A DNA stretch of 14,266 bases from an uncultured Prevotella sp. (GTDB taxonomy: Bacteria; Bacteroidota; Bacteroidia; Bacteroidales; Bacteroidaceae): NCBI GenBank assembly GCA_900770515.1, contig CAAHDP010000017.1:1-14266 (forward strand), given 5' to 3'. Below are positions 6,365 to 13,877 of this stretch, in pieces. Numbering within the stretch: position 1 is the first letter of the stretch; each line of letters starts with the position of its first letter. The position numbers were made by a program, and so were the translations under genes. The notes under the pieces are model-generated. The model saw only the letters and a list, made by a program, of their open reading frames with translations, was not told where the DNA came from and made no database searches.

Positions 6365-7684
6365 ATGGAAAGATTGCTTATATCTCAATTGCTAAAATGG
6401 AAAGAAAGCCATAGTAGAAAGCCCTTGGTCTTGGAAGGGGCAAGACAGGTTGGTAAGACCTGGCTATTGAAGGAATTCGGCAGAAAGTACTTCAAAGACG
6501 TCTGTTATATCAACTTCGAGCAGAGCGACGTGCTTGGCGAAGTTTTTGCTGGCGATTTGTCTCCGCAGCGTATCATAGAACAACTCTCCATTTACAATGG
6601 TAAACTCATAGAGCCGGAACAGACGCTTATCATCTTCGATGAGGTGCAGGAAATGCCAAGAGCACTCACTTCTCTGAAATACTTCTGCGAGGAAGCACCG
6701 GAGTATGTCATTTGCTGTGCGGGTTCTTTGCTAGGTATAGCCCTGCATGAAGGAACATCTTTCCCTGTAGGCAAAACGGATTTCCTGCATCTGTATCCAT
6801 TGTCTTTCGAAGAGTTTCTGATAGCAAATGAAGAGAAGATGCTGGTTGACTATATAGACAAGGGAAATAGAAATCTGGGTGCTTTTGAGAACCGGCTTAC
6901 GGATTACCTGAAGAAGTATATGATTATAGGCGGAATGCCAGCTGTTGTGATGGAGTGGTTGGACAGTAAAGACTTTAATAAGGTGAATCGCATCCAGCAG
7001 GAGTTGATAACTGCCTATCAGAAAGATTTCTCTAAGCATGCTCCTAATTCCATGGTAGAGAAGATTCGCTATATCTGGAACAGTATTCCTTCTCAGTTGG
7101 CCAAGGAAAACAAGAAGTTTGTCTATGGATTGGTGAGAGAGGGAGCCAGGGCAAGGGAATATGAGGATGCCATCATGTGGCTTTGTGATGCAGGTGAAAT
7201 CATCAGAACCCACAATGTGAGCAAGCCGGATATTCCAATCTCGGCCTATGCAGACCTGAAATCTTTTAAAGTGTTTCTGCTTGATGTAGGCCTTCTGAGG
7301 GCGATGAGCCGCGTTTCTCCTAAGGTGATATTGGAAGGCAGTAGGATTTTTGAAGAGTTTAAGGGTGCCTTGACGGAGCAATACGTTTGTCAGGAACTTC
7401 AGAATTACTCTGATCTTCTGGAAACCAATTACTATTGGTCATCCTCTGCTACAGCCGAAGTAGATTTCCTCGTTTCTGATGGCTGGGATGTTTATCCGTT
7501 GGAAGTAAAGGCAGGAGTGACGATGAATGCAAAAAGTCTCAAATTATATAGGGAGAAGTATTCACCGAAGTGGGCACTCCGTACCAGTCTTCTGGCGTAT
7601 GAGAAGAATGAGGCTTCTAAAACGATCAATATTCCTCTTTATATGCTTTTTGCTTTAGGTAAGGAATTGGAGGCAGAAAGTTAG
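6365..7684 (+). CDS. AAA ATPase with C-terminal DUF4143 nuclease-like domain
   Basis: The protein has 439 residues, typical of this family. The Walker A motif is GARQVGKT (25-32). Walker B is LIIFDE (88-93), followed by VQEMPRALTSLKYFCE. AGSLLG (119-124) is the usual sensor-like segment, and VGKTDFLHLYPLSFEEFL the family signature that follows. The C-terminal DUF4143 part holds AEVDFL (364-369) and LEVK (379-382), matching the Asp...Glu-x-Lys pattern of PD-(D/E)XK nuclease folds; catalysis has not been shown for this family as far as I know. Such genes are abundant and often multicopy in Bacteroidota, and their role is not established. It is a single gene with its own promoter, a 33-bp-period repeat array upstream and a terminator at 7691. 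The repeats are possible targets of this protein or of a regulator (inference). Confidence 0.9.
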   Translation: MERLLISQLLKWKESHSRKPLVLEGARQVGKTWLLKEFGRKYFKDVCYINFEQSDVLGEVFAGDLSPQRIIEQLSIYNGKLIEPEQTLIIFDEVQEMPRALTSLKYFCEEAPEYVICCAGSLLGIALHEGTSFPVGKTDFLHLYPLSFEEFLIANEEKMLVDYIDKGNRNLGAFENRLTDYLKKYMIIGGMPAVVMEWLDSKDFNKVNRIQQELITAYQKDFSKHAPNSMVEKIRYIWNSIPSQLAKENKKFVYGLVREGARAREYEDAIMWLCDAGEIIRTHNVSKPDIPISAYADLKSFKVFLLDVGLLRAMSRVSPKVILEGSRIFEEFKGALTEQYVCQELQNYSDLLETNYYWSSSATAEVDFLVSDGWDVYPLEVKAGVTMNAKSLKLYREKYSPKWALRTSLLAYEKNEASKTINIPLYMLFALGKELEAES

Positions 7685-7690
7685 AATCGT

Positions 7691-7731
7691 AAGATGGGCG
7701 GCAGTTTGTGTAAAACTGTCGCCTTAATCTT
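7691..7731 (+). terminator. Terminator after the DUF4143 ATPase
   Basis: ggcggcagttt (7697-7707) pairs over 11 bp, with one G-T pair, with aaactgtcgcc (7713-7723). Flanking aagat (7691-7695) and atctt (7727-7731) can extend the stem. It is followed by gttattttg. Confidence 0.8.
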
Positions 7732-7812
7732 GTTATTTTGTAGAAAAAGTGCATAAAAAGTGAATATTTATAATAAAATGTCGGTCGAAACACTATTTTT
7801 CTAGAAAAAAGT

Positions 7813-7843
7813 TTGGTGGTTTGCTAAATAATGTGTAATTTTG
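7813..7843 (+). promoter_or_regulatory. Promoter of the SusC/SusD operon
   Basis: TTTG (TTG at 7813-7815), 20 bp, then TAATTTTG (7836-7843) followed by C: a full consensus match. The expected start near 7850 gives an untranslated leader of about 130 nt. Confidence 0.8.
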
Positions 7844-7849
7844 CAGCCG

Positions 7850-7980
7850 GTTAAAAATATTTTTAAAATTTAAGTAAGTTTTGAAAAGCGGGTTACACTT
7901 TCATATAAGTTTTGCCCGAAACGAGATAAAGAGAAAAAATATAAAATTATATATTCATTTATTTAAAACGAGAGAGATTT
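7850..7980 (+). other. Long AT-rich 5' leader of the SusC/SusD mRNA
   Basis: About 130 nt without a gene. It contains taagttttg twice (near 7873 and 7906), and the pair cggg/cccg flanks the second copy. The last 50 nt are almost only A and T up to a short gagaga tract before the ATG. Such a leader could be a target for post-transcriptional control, but no known riboswitch is recognised. Confidence 0.4.
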
Positions 7981-10900
7981 ATGGAACAAAGACTTATGAC
8001 AGTAGCCGCAGCCCTCGTCGTTAGTACGAGCATGGCGTTTGCGCAAAGTCAAATCTCCGGTACGGTTACCTCTTCTGAGGATGGAAGCCCAGTAATCGGT
8101 GCTTCTGTCAAGATTGTAGGAACAAAGACCGGTACGGTTACCGATGTTGATGGTAACTTCTCATTGAATGCTCCTGCTGGAGCCAAGCTGGAAGTAACAT
8201 ACCTCGGTATGTTGCCTCAGACAGTAAAGGCAGGTCAGAAGATGAAGATTGTATTGGATGCGGATAACAAGACTCTTGATGAGGTGGTTGTAACAGCTAT
8301 GGGTATTTCTCGTGATAAGAAAGCCTTGGGTTATGCTTCTCAGAAACTGGGTGCTGAAGACCTGAACACCGCAGGTACTAGCTCTTTGGCTAGCGCTATG
8401 CAGGGTAAGTTGACCGGTGTTGATATCCGTCAGTCTTCTGGTGCTCCTGGTGCATCTTCTCAGATTGTCATCCGTGGTGCCCGTTCATTCTCTGGCGATA
8501 ACACTCCTCTTTACGTGGTAGATGGTATGCCTATCGCTTCTTCCGCAGATTTTGATATGGATGCGCTTAATGGTGGTGTAGCAGGTGCAGATAAAGCAAA
8601 TCGTTCTATTGATATCAACCCTGATGACATCGAGAGCATCGACGTATTGAAGGGGCAGGCTGCTTCTGCCCTTTATGGTATCCGTGCATCTAATGGTGTC
8701 ATCATCATTACCACCAAGCGTGGTAAGGCAAATGGTGGTCGCCCTCAGATTACATTCTCTACCGACTTGAGTGCTCAGACTGTCAGCAAGAAGTTTGAAC
8801 GTCAGGATATTTATGCCCAGGGTAATGGCATAAATGCTTATAACCCATCATCTTCTATGACTTGGGGTCCTAAGATTGCTGATCTGGCTAACGATGCTAC
8901 TTATGGTGGTAATACCGACAATAAATATACTCAGGCTTATGGCAAGCACGAGGGTATGTACTACAACCCTAAGTATGCAGCTGCAGGTCTTGACGGTTGG
9001 GCTACTCCACAGATTTATGATAATGTAGGTGATTTCTTTGATACTGGTTTCACCCAGAACTCAAACTTGAGTATTTCCCAGAAGAATGGCAACTTGGCTT
9101 ATTCTTTCGGTATTGGTGATACATATCAGAAAGGTATCATCCCTTCTACAGGCATGATGCGTACTACCGCACGTGGTGCTGTTGACTTTGAAATCAACAA
9201 GCAGTGGAAGACAGGTTTCTCTGCCAACTATAGCGCAACCAAGATTACATCTGCTCCAGGTGCCAACAGCGGTATTATGAACGTGGTTTATTCTGCTCCT
9301 TCTGAGTATAATCTGAAGGGCACTCCTACTCATGCGCCAAACGACCCTACAAATCAAATCTTGTTCCGTTCTACCTCATTCAACAACCCATATTGGTGGA
9401 AGGATAACAATGAATTCAAGCAGCATACCAACCGTGTATTCGGTAATGCCTATCTTGAATATCGTCCTAACTTCGGCTGGGATACAGAGCGTTACAACCT
9501 GGTAATCCGTGAGCAGGCTGGTCTTGATGTTTACACCACTAACAATAGTGATGTATATGAAAAGGGTTCTGCACAGAATGCTGGTGGTGAGATTGAAAAC
9601 TATGGTATTCAGCACAATATCTTCAACAACCTCTTCACAGCCAACTTCACCGCTAAGTTGGGTGCTAACAATGCGTGGGACTTCGGCGCATTGCTCGGTT
9701 CTGAGTTCAATCATGACTATCAGCGTGTCTGGGATTATGATGGAACTAACTTCCTGTTCTATGGTCAGCCTACTATGACCAATACCACTGTTAAGCCAAA
9801 GACAGAGGAATATCAGGCTCAGGAGCGTACCGTAGGTTTCTTCGGCCAGTTGTCTTTGAGCTATGCTAATCAGGTTTATTTGACTGTGACAGGTCGTAAC
9901 GATATCGTTTCTACCATGCCACGCAACAACCGTAGCTTCTTCTATCCATCTGTATCACTCGGCTGGATTTTCACAGAGCTTCCAGCATTGAAGAATAATC
10001 ACATCCTCTCTTATGGTAAGCTCCGTGCTTCATTCGCTCAGGTAGGTCAGGCAGGTCACTACTATGCTAACTATTACTATGTTCCAGGTTATGGTAGCGG
10101 TATGTATGGTATCACTCCTATCAGTTATGCTATCAACGGCGTAAGTTCTTATGTGCCTTACTACGTGAAGTATGACCCTAATCTGAAGCCACAGAACACC
10201 GTGAACTGGGAGTTTGGTGCAGACTTGAACTTCTTCGACAATCGTGTTCGCTTGGAATATACAGCCAGCTATCAGGATATCAAGGATCAGATTTTCGATG
10301 TTCCTACAGCCGGTTCTACAGGTTATCAGTACCTCCGTACCAACGCCGGTGAGATGACCACATGGTCTCATGAGTTTGCCATCAACGCAAGCATCATTCA
10401 GACTAAGGATTGGGATTTGGATCTTGGTGTAAACTTCACCAAGCTGACCAACAAGGTTAAGTCTTTGGCTGATGGCGTAGAGAGTATCATGCTGGGTGGT
10501 TTCGTTGAGCCACAGGTACGTGCCCAGGCAGGTTATACCTATCCAAATATCTATGGTGTAGCATTCCAGCGCGATGAGCAGGGCCGCCTCTTGCTTCAGG
10601 ATGGTCTTCCTATCGGTACTGCCGGTAGCCAGAACCTGGGTGAGTGTACACCTGATTTCAATATGGGCTTCAACCTGAAGGCTCGCTGGAAGCGCTTGTC
10701 TTTGAGTGCAACCATGGATTGGCAGAAGGGTGGCAAGATGTATAACGGTACACTCTTGACATTGAACTACTTCGGTGCAACCAAGGAGTCTATCCCATAC
10801 CACGAGGGTACTATGGTAGCTGAGGGTATTGATATTGCAACAGGTGAACCAAACAAGGTTGAGGTAAGCAAGCAGGATTACTGGATGGCTTACAATAACG

Positions 10901-11151
10901 TGACTGAGGCAGGTATCTACGACCGTAGCTTCCTGAAGCTCCGCGATGTAACCTTGAGCTACCAGCTTCCTAAGTTTGCAGGCATCGACATCTCTGTATA
11001 TGGATTCGCACGCAACTTGCTCCTCTGGTCAAAGATGAAGGATTTGGATCCAGAGTCTTCTCAGGGTAATGGTAACATGAGTGGTACTTTCGAGCGTTTC
11101 TCTGTGCCAAATACTTCAAGCTTCGGTGGTGGTTTCAAGATTACATTCTAA
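7981..11151 (+). CDS. SusC/RagA-family TonB-dependent outer-membrane transporter
   Basis: The protein has 1056 residues, normal for SusC proteins. A signal peptide (MEQRLMTVAAALVVSTSMAFA) is followed by a carboxypeptidase-regulatory-like beta domain (about residues 25-95, starting ISGTVTSSEDGSPVIGASV). The SusC signature DEVVVTAMG (100-108) comes next, then the plug domain with LTGVDIRQSSGAPGASSQIV and LYVVDGMPI (177-185), and a long beta barrel ending in the aromatic terminus FKITF. There is no STN domain, so anti-sigma signalling through it is unlikely. With SusD it forms the lidded pump that draws an oligomer across the outer membrane using TonB energy. The partner SusD gene follows after 56 bp. 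No glycosidase, peptidase or regulator is in the window, so the substrate is unknown. Confidence 0.95.
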   Translation: MEQRLMTVAAALVVSTSMAFAQSQISGTVTSSEDGSPVIGASVKIVGTKTGTVTDVDGNFSLNAPAGAKLEVTYLGMLPQTVKAGQKMKIVLDADNKTLDEVVVTAMGISRDKKALGYASQKLGAEDLNTAGTSSLASAMQGKLTGVDIRQSSGAPGASSQIVIRGARSFSGDNTPLYVVDGMPIASSADFDMDALNGGVAGADKANRSIDINPDDIESIDVLKGQAASALYGIRASNGVIIITTKRGKANGGRPQITFSTDLSAQTVSKKFERQDIYAQGNGINAYNPSSSMTWGPKIADLANDATYGGNTDNKYTQAYGKHEGMYYNPKYAAAGLDGWATPQIYDNVGDFFDTGFTQNSNLSISQKNGNLAYSFGIGDTYQKGIIPSTGMMRTTARGAVDFEINKQWKTGFSANYSATKITSAPGANSGIMNVVYSAPSEYNLKGTPTHAPNDPTNQILFRSTSFNNPYWWKDNNEFKQHTNRVFGNAYLEYRPNFGWDTERYNLVIREQAGLDVYTTNNSDVYEKGSAQNAGGEIENYGIQHNIFNNLFTANFTAKLGANNAWDFGALLGSEFNHDYQRVWDYDGTNFLFYGQPTMTNTTVKPKTEEYQAQERTVGFFGQLSLSYANQVYLTVTGRNDIVSTMPRNNRSFFYPSVSLGWIFTELPALKNNHILSYGKLRASFAQVGQAGHYYANYYYVPGYGSGMYGITPISYAINGVSSYVPYYVKYDPNLKPQNTVNWEFGADLNFFDNRVRLEYTASYQDIKDQIFDVPTAGSTGYQYLRTNAGEMTTWSHEFAINASIIQTKDWDLDLGVNFTKLTNKVKSLADGVESIMLGGFVEPQVRAQAGYTYPNIYGVAFQRDEQGRLLLQDGLPIGTAGSQNLGECTPDFNMGFNLKARWKRLSLSATMDWQKGGKMYNGTLLTLNYFGATKESIPYHEGTMVAEGIDIATGEPNKVEVSKQDYWMAYNNVTEAGIYDRSFLKLRDVTLSYQLPKFAGIDISVYGFARNLLLWSKMKDLDPESSQGNGNMSGTFERFSVPNTSSFGGGFKITF

Positions 11152-11207
11152 TTGGCTGACCCACCTCGGAATCATTTAAAGTATCAATATTAATAAAGGA
11201 TAAAACA

Positions 11208-12749
11208 ATGATGAATTTTAAGAATATATTTGGCATCTTGGCAATCTCTGCAGTTTCTATGATGACTGTATCTTGCTCTGAGGATATCATGGACAGAATC
11301 AACAAAGACGAGGCTCACCCAGGTGAAAGCGTTGTTTCTGCCAAGTTCCAGCTCACAGATGCCATCGTTTCTAGTGTTTTCACTACCAACACAGGTAACT
11401 TCGCCTGGTATGTTGCTTCTTATACAGAGCAAATCCTGGGTACAGGTAACAACCAGCTTAAGAATGCAGAGCTCCGCAATATCAATGAAATTGCTGCTGC
11501 TTCTAGTTTCGATAATGAGTGGAATGGTACTTATCTTAACCTCAACAACATTCAGCAGATGATTGCTAAGTGTGAAGAGGGTGGCAATAGCGCCGGACAG
11601 CTTGATATCAAGGCTATGGGTCAGATTCTGGCTGCTTACGATTGGGGAATCATGACCGACTTGTTTGGTAACATTCCTTGCTCTGAGGCTTTCAAGGTAT
11701 CTGCTCCTAAGCTCGATACTCAGGAAGATATCTACAAGCATATTCTGGAATTGCTGGATGCTGCCAAGGGTAATCTGGATCAGGCTATTGCCGGCAATAT
11801 GAAGAATGCTGGTGCCTACGATGTCTTGTTTAATGGTAACTTGACTCAGTGGCGTGGTCTTGCTCATGCCTTGAAGGCTCGCTATCTCTTGCATGAGGTA
11901 GGTCGTGCTGCCGACAAGAATGCACAGTATGCTCAGATTCTGGAAGAGGCTAATGCTGCTGTAGCTGATGGCTTCGATGGTGCTAACCTGAATATCTTCG
12001 ATGGCAACAACCAGATTGATGCATGGTCTGCTTACTGGTATAGCCGTGAGTATAGTGCTTCATCCAAGACTGTTGATGACTTGATGGTAGCTCGTCAGGA
12101 TCCACGTGAGGCTATCTATAATTATAATGGTGCTGACTGGTATGGTGCTCCTAGCCAGTTGGGCTTGATGACTCCTGGTGACAAGGAAGCAGCCGGTGCA
12201 ACCAGTGCGACCAATTTCCCTCTCTGGTTCTTGAATGGTATTAGCGAGGTTAAGATTCCTAGCCATCTGATGAGCAAGTCTGAGCTTTACTTCATCATCG
12301 CAGAGGTAAAGGCTCGCTTGGGTCAGGATGCCAAGGCTGATTTCGAAACTGCAGTCAAGGCTTCTCTTGCTGACTATGCAACTGTAGGTGCTACAGAGTT
12401 CAGCGACGATGCTGTTGCTGCTTATCTTGCTGGCGAGACTGCTGCTAAGTTTGCAGCAAATCCATTGAACGAGATTTTGGTTCAGAAGTATATCGCCCAG
12501 ACTCGTGACGAGCAGTTGGAGACCTTCAACGATATGCGCCGTTGCAACTATCTTGATGGCAGCTATCCTGTAGCAATGACCAACCCTAACAATACTCAGG
12601 CAGGTCAGAACCGTTTGCCACTTCGTTTGCCATACGGCTCAAGCGATGTTCTTTCAAACCCTAACGTGAAGGAAGCTTTCGGTTCAGGTAACGATGCCGG
12701 TAAGTATATCTTCACCGAAAATGTTTGGTGGGCTGGTGGTAACCGTTAA
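11208..12749 (+). CDS. SusD/RagB-family surface lipoprotein (SusD-like_2 type)
   Basis: The protein has 513 residues. The lipoprotein signal ends in MTVSC with Cys23 lipidated. The next residues, SED, are acidic as in surface-export signals of Bacteroidota lipoproteins, which supports a cell-surface location. The body is rich in alpha helices, as in SusD proteins: an early segment with NNIQQMIAKCEEGG; AAYDWGIMTDLFGNIPCSEAF; LARGLAHALKARYLLH-like helices (the actual text is QWRGLAHALKARYLLHEVG); and a C-terminal segment EILVQKYIAQTRDEQLETFNDMRRCNY. The pattern best fits the SusD-like_2 branch. It caps the SusC barrel and binds the substrate. It is the second gene of the operon, 56 bp after susC, and a strong terminator follows at 12783. 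Two ATG codons stand side by side at the start (11208 and 11211). Confidence 0.93.
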   Translation: MMNFKNIFGILAISAVSMMTVSCSEDIMDRINKDEAHPGESVVSAKFQLTDAIVSSVFTTNTGNFAWYVASYTEQILGTGNNQLKNAELRNINEIAAASSFDNEWNGTYLNLNNIQQMIAKCEEGGNSAGQLDIKAMGQILAAYDWGIMTDLFGNIPCSEAFKVSAPKLDTQEDIYKHILELLDAAKGNLDQAIAGNMKNAGAYDVLFNGNLTQWRGLAHALKARYLLHEVGRAADKNAQYAQILEEANAAVADGFDGANLNIFDGNNQIDAWSAYWYSREYSASSKTVDDLMVARQDPREAIYNYNGADWYGAPSQLGLMTPGDKEAAGATSATNFPLWFLNGISEVKIPSHLMSKSELYFIIAEVKARLGQDAKADFETAVKASLADYATVGATEFSDDAVAAYLAGETAAKFAANPLNEILVQKYIAQTRDEQLETFNDMRRCNYLDGSYPVAMTNPNNTQAGQNRLPLRLPYGSSDVLSNPNVKEAFGSGNDAGKYIFTENVWWAGGNR

Positions 12750-12782
12750 TCGGCAACTTACAAGTATCACATAAAATAAATT

Positions 12783-12836
12783 AAGGTGTACCCTTTTATT
12801 GCCATCGGGCAGTAGGGGGTACACCTTTTTCTTTTT
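12783..12836 (+). terminator. Strong terminator of the SusC/SusD operon
   Basis: aaggtgtaccc (12783-12793) pairs perfectly with gggtacacctt (12817-12827). An inner stem tgcc/ggca forms around the loop, and a T-rich run (tttttcttttt) follows. The hairpin is similar in sequence to those at 5028 and 13780. Confidence 0.9.
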
Positions 12837-12871
12837 ATCTCCCTCACTCTCAAACATTTTCCCAGAATTTC

Positions 12872-12902
12872 TTGCATCTTTCAGAAGAAAAGCGTATCTT
12901 TG
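12872..12902 (+). promoter_or_regulatory. Promoter for the 47-aa / ART-like gene pair
   Basis: TTG (12872-12874), 20 bp, then TATCTTTG (12895-12902) followed by C, a full consensus match. The transcript would start near 12908, leaving about 100 nt before the ATG at 13008, a leader that contains an inverted repeat and the duplicated leader segment. Confidence 0.75.
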
Positions 12903-12922
12903 CAAAAGATTAGCTGCGTTCG

Positions 12923-12948
12923 GCAATTTGAAAGTAAACTTTCATTGC
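12923..12948. repeat. Inverted repeat in the leader of the 47-aa gene
   Basis: gcaa (12923-12926) plus tgaaagt (12929-12935) pair with actttca (12938-12944) plus ttgc (12945-12948), with a 2-base bulge. It lies between the promoter and the start, in a place suitable for an operator or an mRNA hairpin. The copy of this leader in front of the 99-aa gene lacks it. Confidence 0.65.
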
Positions 12949-12952
12949 GCTC

Positions 12953-13007
12953 GTTTGCATAATCCGTGCAGCACTGAAGTTGAATCATTAAAACAAGGAG
13001 GTAGAAT
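12953..13007 (+). repeat. Duplicated leader, copy A, with Shine-Dalgarno site
   Basis: This stretch, running up to the ATG, is repeated at 13824-13877 with five base changes and one missing base. The longest identical run covers aagttgaatcatt and then aaaacaagga. It ends in AAGGAGG (12995-13001), a full Shine-Dalgarno sequence six bases before the ATG; the other genes here show no comparable site. Confidence 0.9.
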
Positions 13008-13151
13008 ATGGATTTATTTGATAGCAAAAGACAAGAAAGATTAGAGGCAGCAGGAAAGGCTGCAACAGCTAGTAAAGAGGCATCTTTGAAATTTCTTATA
13101 GATGCAGGCATTTTGGATAAAAATGGAAACTGGGCTTCACATCTAAGATAA
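13008..13151 (+). CDS. Small 47-aa protein, possible antitoxin or partner of the ART-like protein
   Basis: ATG at 13008 to TAA at 13149-13151. A full Shine-Dalgarno site (12995-13001) precedes it and decides the start. The protein begins MDLFDSKRQERLEAAGKAAT, followed by ASKEASLKFL and then IDAGILDKNGNWASHLR. It looks mostly helical and charged, with a C-terminal FLxxAGILDxNGN-like segment that I have the impression of seeing in other small proteins of gene pairs; no named family is assigned. The next ATG starts one base after its stop codon, so the two genes should be translated together. A small charged protein directly before a possible toxic enzyme is the usual antitoxin position, which is inference only. 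There is no obvious DNA-binding motif. Confidence 0.75.
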   Translation: MDLFDSKRQERLEAAGKAATASKEASLKFLIDAGILDKNGNWASHLR

Positions 13152-13152
13152 T

Positions 13153-13773
13153 ATGGATGAATCTCTTTATTCTAGGCGATCTAATCTTGTGATTGGATTT
13201 CATGGTTGTGACCAGTCTGTGGTAGAAAAGGTTATTGCTGGTAAAACAGAACTCTTAGCCAGTACTAATGATTATGATTGGTTAGGAAGTGGTATCTATT
13301 TTTGGGAAAATAATGAAGAAAGAGCTTGGCAATGGGCGACAGAATTGTCAAAAAGGTCCAACTCTTCTATAAAAACTCCTGCAGTTATAGGTGCCGTAAT
13401 AGATTTAGGTTATTGTTTCGATTTGACAGATAGCTCTTATTTACAGGAGTTGAAGAATGCCTATGATGTGTTAAAAGAAACATGTCATAATCTTGATAAG
13501 GAATTACCAAAGAACAAGCCAATTGGCAACTCGGATGATCTACTTCTCAGAAGGTTAGATTGTTCTGTTGTACAAACGGCATTGGAGTTGAATAAAAAGG
13601 CCAATACCCATTCTTACGATTCTGTAAAAGGTGTATTTTGGGAAGGACAGGAACTATATCCTAATGCAGGATTCAGAGAAAAGAATCATATTCAGATTTG
13701 TGTCTGCAATCCAAATTGCATCAAGGGCTATTTTCTTCCTAGAGGTATCAATCAGGATTATCCTAATCCATAA
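13153..13773 (+). CDS. Putative ADP-ribosyltransferase-fold protein, toxin candidate
   Basis: The protein has 206 residues and no signal peptide, so it is probably cytoplasmic. The N-terminal third resembles PARP-type ADP-ribosyltransferases: GFHGCD (15-20) offers the NAD-binding His17, SVVEKVIAG is the helix expected after it, and WLGSGIYFWEN (43-53) corresponds to the G-x-G-x-Y-F motif with Tyr49. The third catalytic position, normally Glu, would fall in KNHIQICVCNPNCIKGYF (177-194), where Gln181 or a neighbour stands instead, so classical transferase chemistry is not assured. The middle section (about 95-160) contains DDLLLRRLDCSVV and YDSVKGVFWEG and appears conserved in character but unknown to me. 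It begins one base after the 47-aa gene. Base composition is AT-rich compared with the SusC/SusD genes, suggesting acquisition. Function as a toxin is an inference from context and fold. Confidence 0.75.
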   Translation: MDESLYSRRSNLVIGFHGCDQSVVEKVIAGKTELLASTNDYDWLGSGIYFWENNEERAWQWATELSKRSNSSIKTPAVIGAVIDLGYCFDLTDSSYLQELKNAYDVLKETCHNLDKELPKNKPIGNSDDLLLRRLDCSVVQTALELNKKANTHSYDSVKGVFWEGQELYPNAGFREKNHIQICVCNPNCIKGYFLPRGINQDYPNP

Positions 13774-13779
13774 TATAAT

Positions 13780-13822
13780 AAGGTGTATCCTTCTTGCCCA
13801 ACACATCGGGCAAGTGAGGATA
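13780..13822 (+). terminator. Terminator-like hairpin after the ART-like gene
   Basis: tatcct (13786-13791) pairs with aggata (13817-13822) and cttgccc (13793-13799) with gggcaag (13808-13814), loop of 8. No real T-run follows, so termination may be weak. Related in sequence to the hairpin at 12783. Confidence 0.7.
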
Positions 13823-13823
13823 T

Positions 13824-13877
13824 GTTTGCATAATCTTTGCAGCACGAAAGTTGAATCATTAAAACAAGGAAGTAAAT
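13824..13877 (+). repeat. Duplicated leader, copy B, with Shine-Dalgarno site
   Basis: Second copy of the leader at 12953-13007. It ends in AAGGAAG (13866-13872), five bases before the ATG at 13878. In this copy aatctttg (13832-13839) is one base from the TAnnTTTG element, so it may carry its own promoter; the matching place in copy A reads aatccgtg and is further from consensus. No clear -33 element is seen. Confidence 0.85.

Noticed and set aside
10030..10803. 257-aa minus-strand ORF inside susC
   Set aside because: Antisense shadow of a strongly supported SusC coding sequence, with no recognisable motif.
12799..13044. 81-aa ORF across terminator, promoter and leader
   Set aside because: It runs through the susD terminator and a promoter and overlaps the 47-aa gene in another frame.
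12783..13822. Integron attC sites between the small modules
   Set aside because: The hairpins behave as terminators, lack the attC core site pattern, and no integrase is seen in the window.
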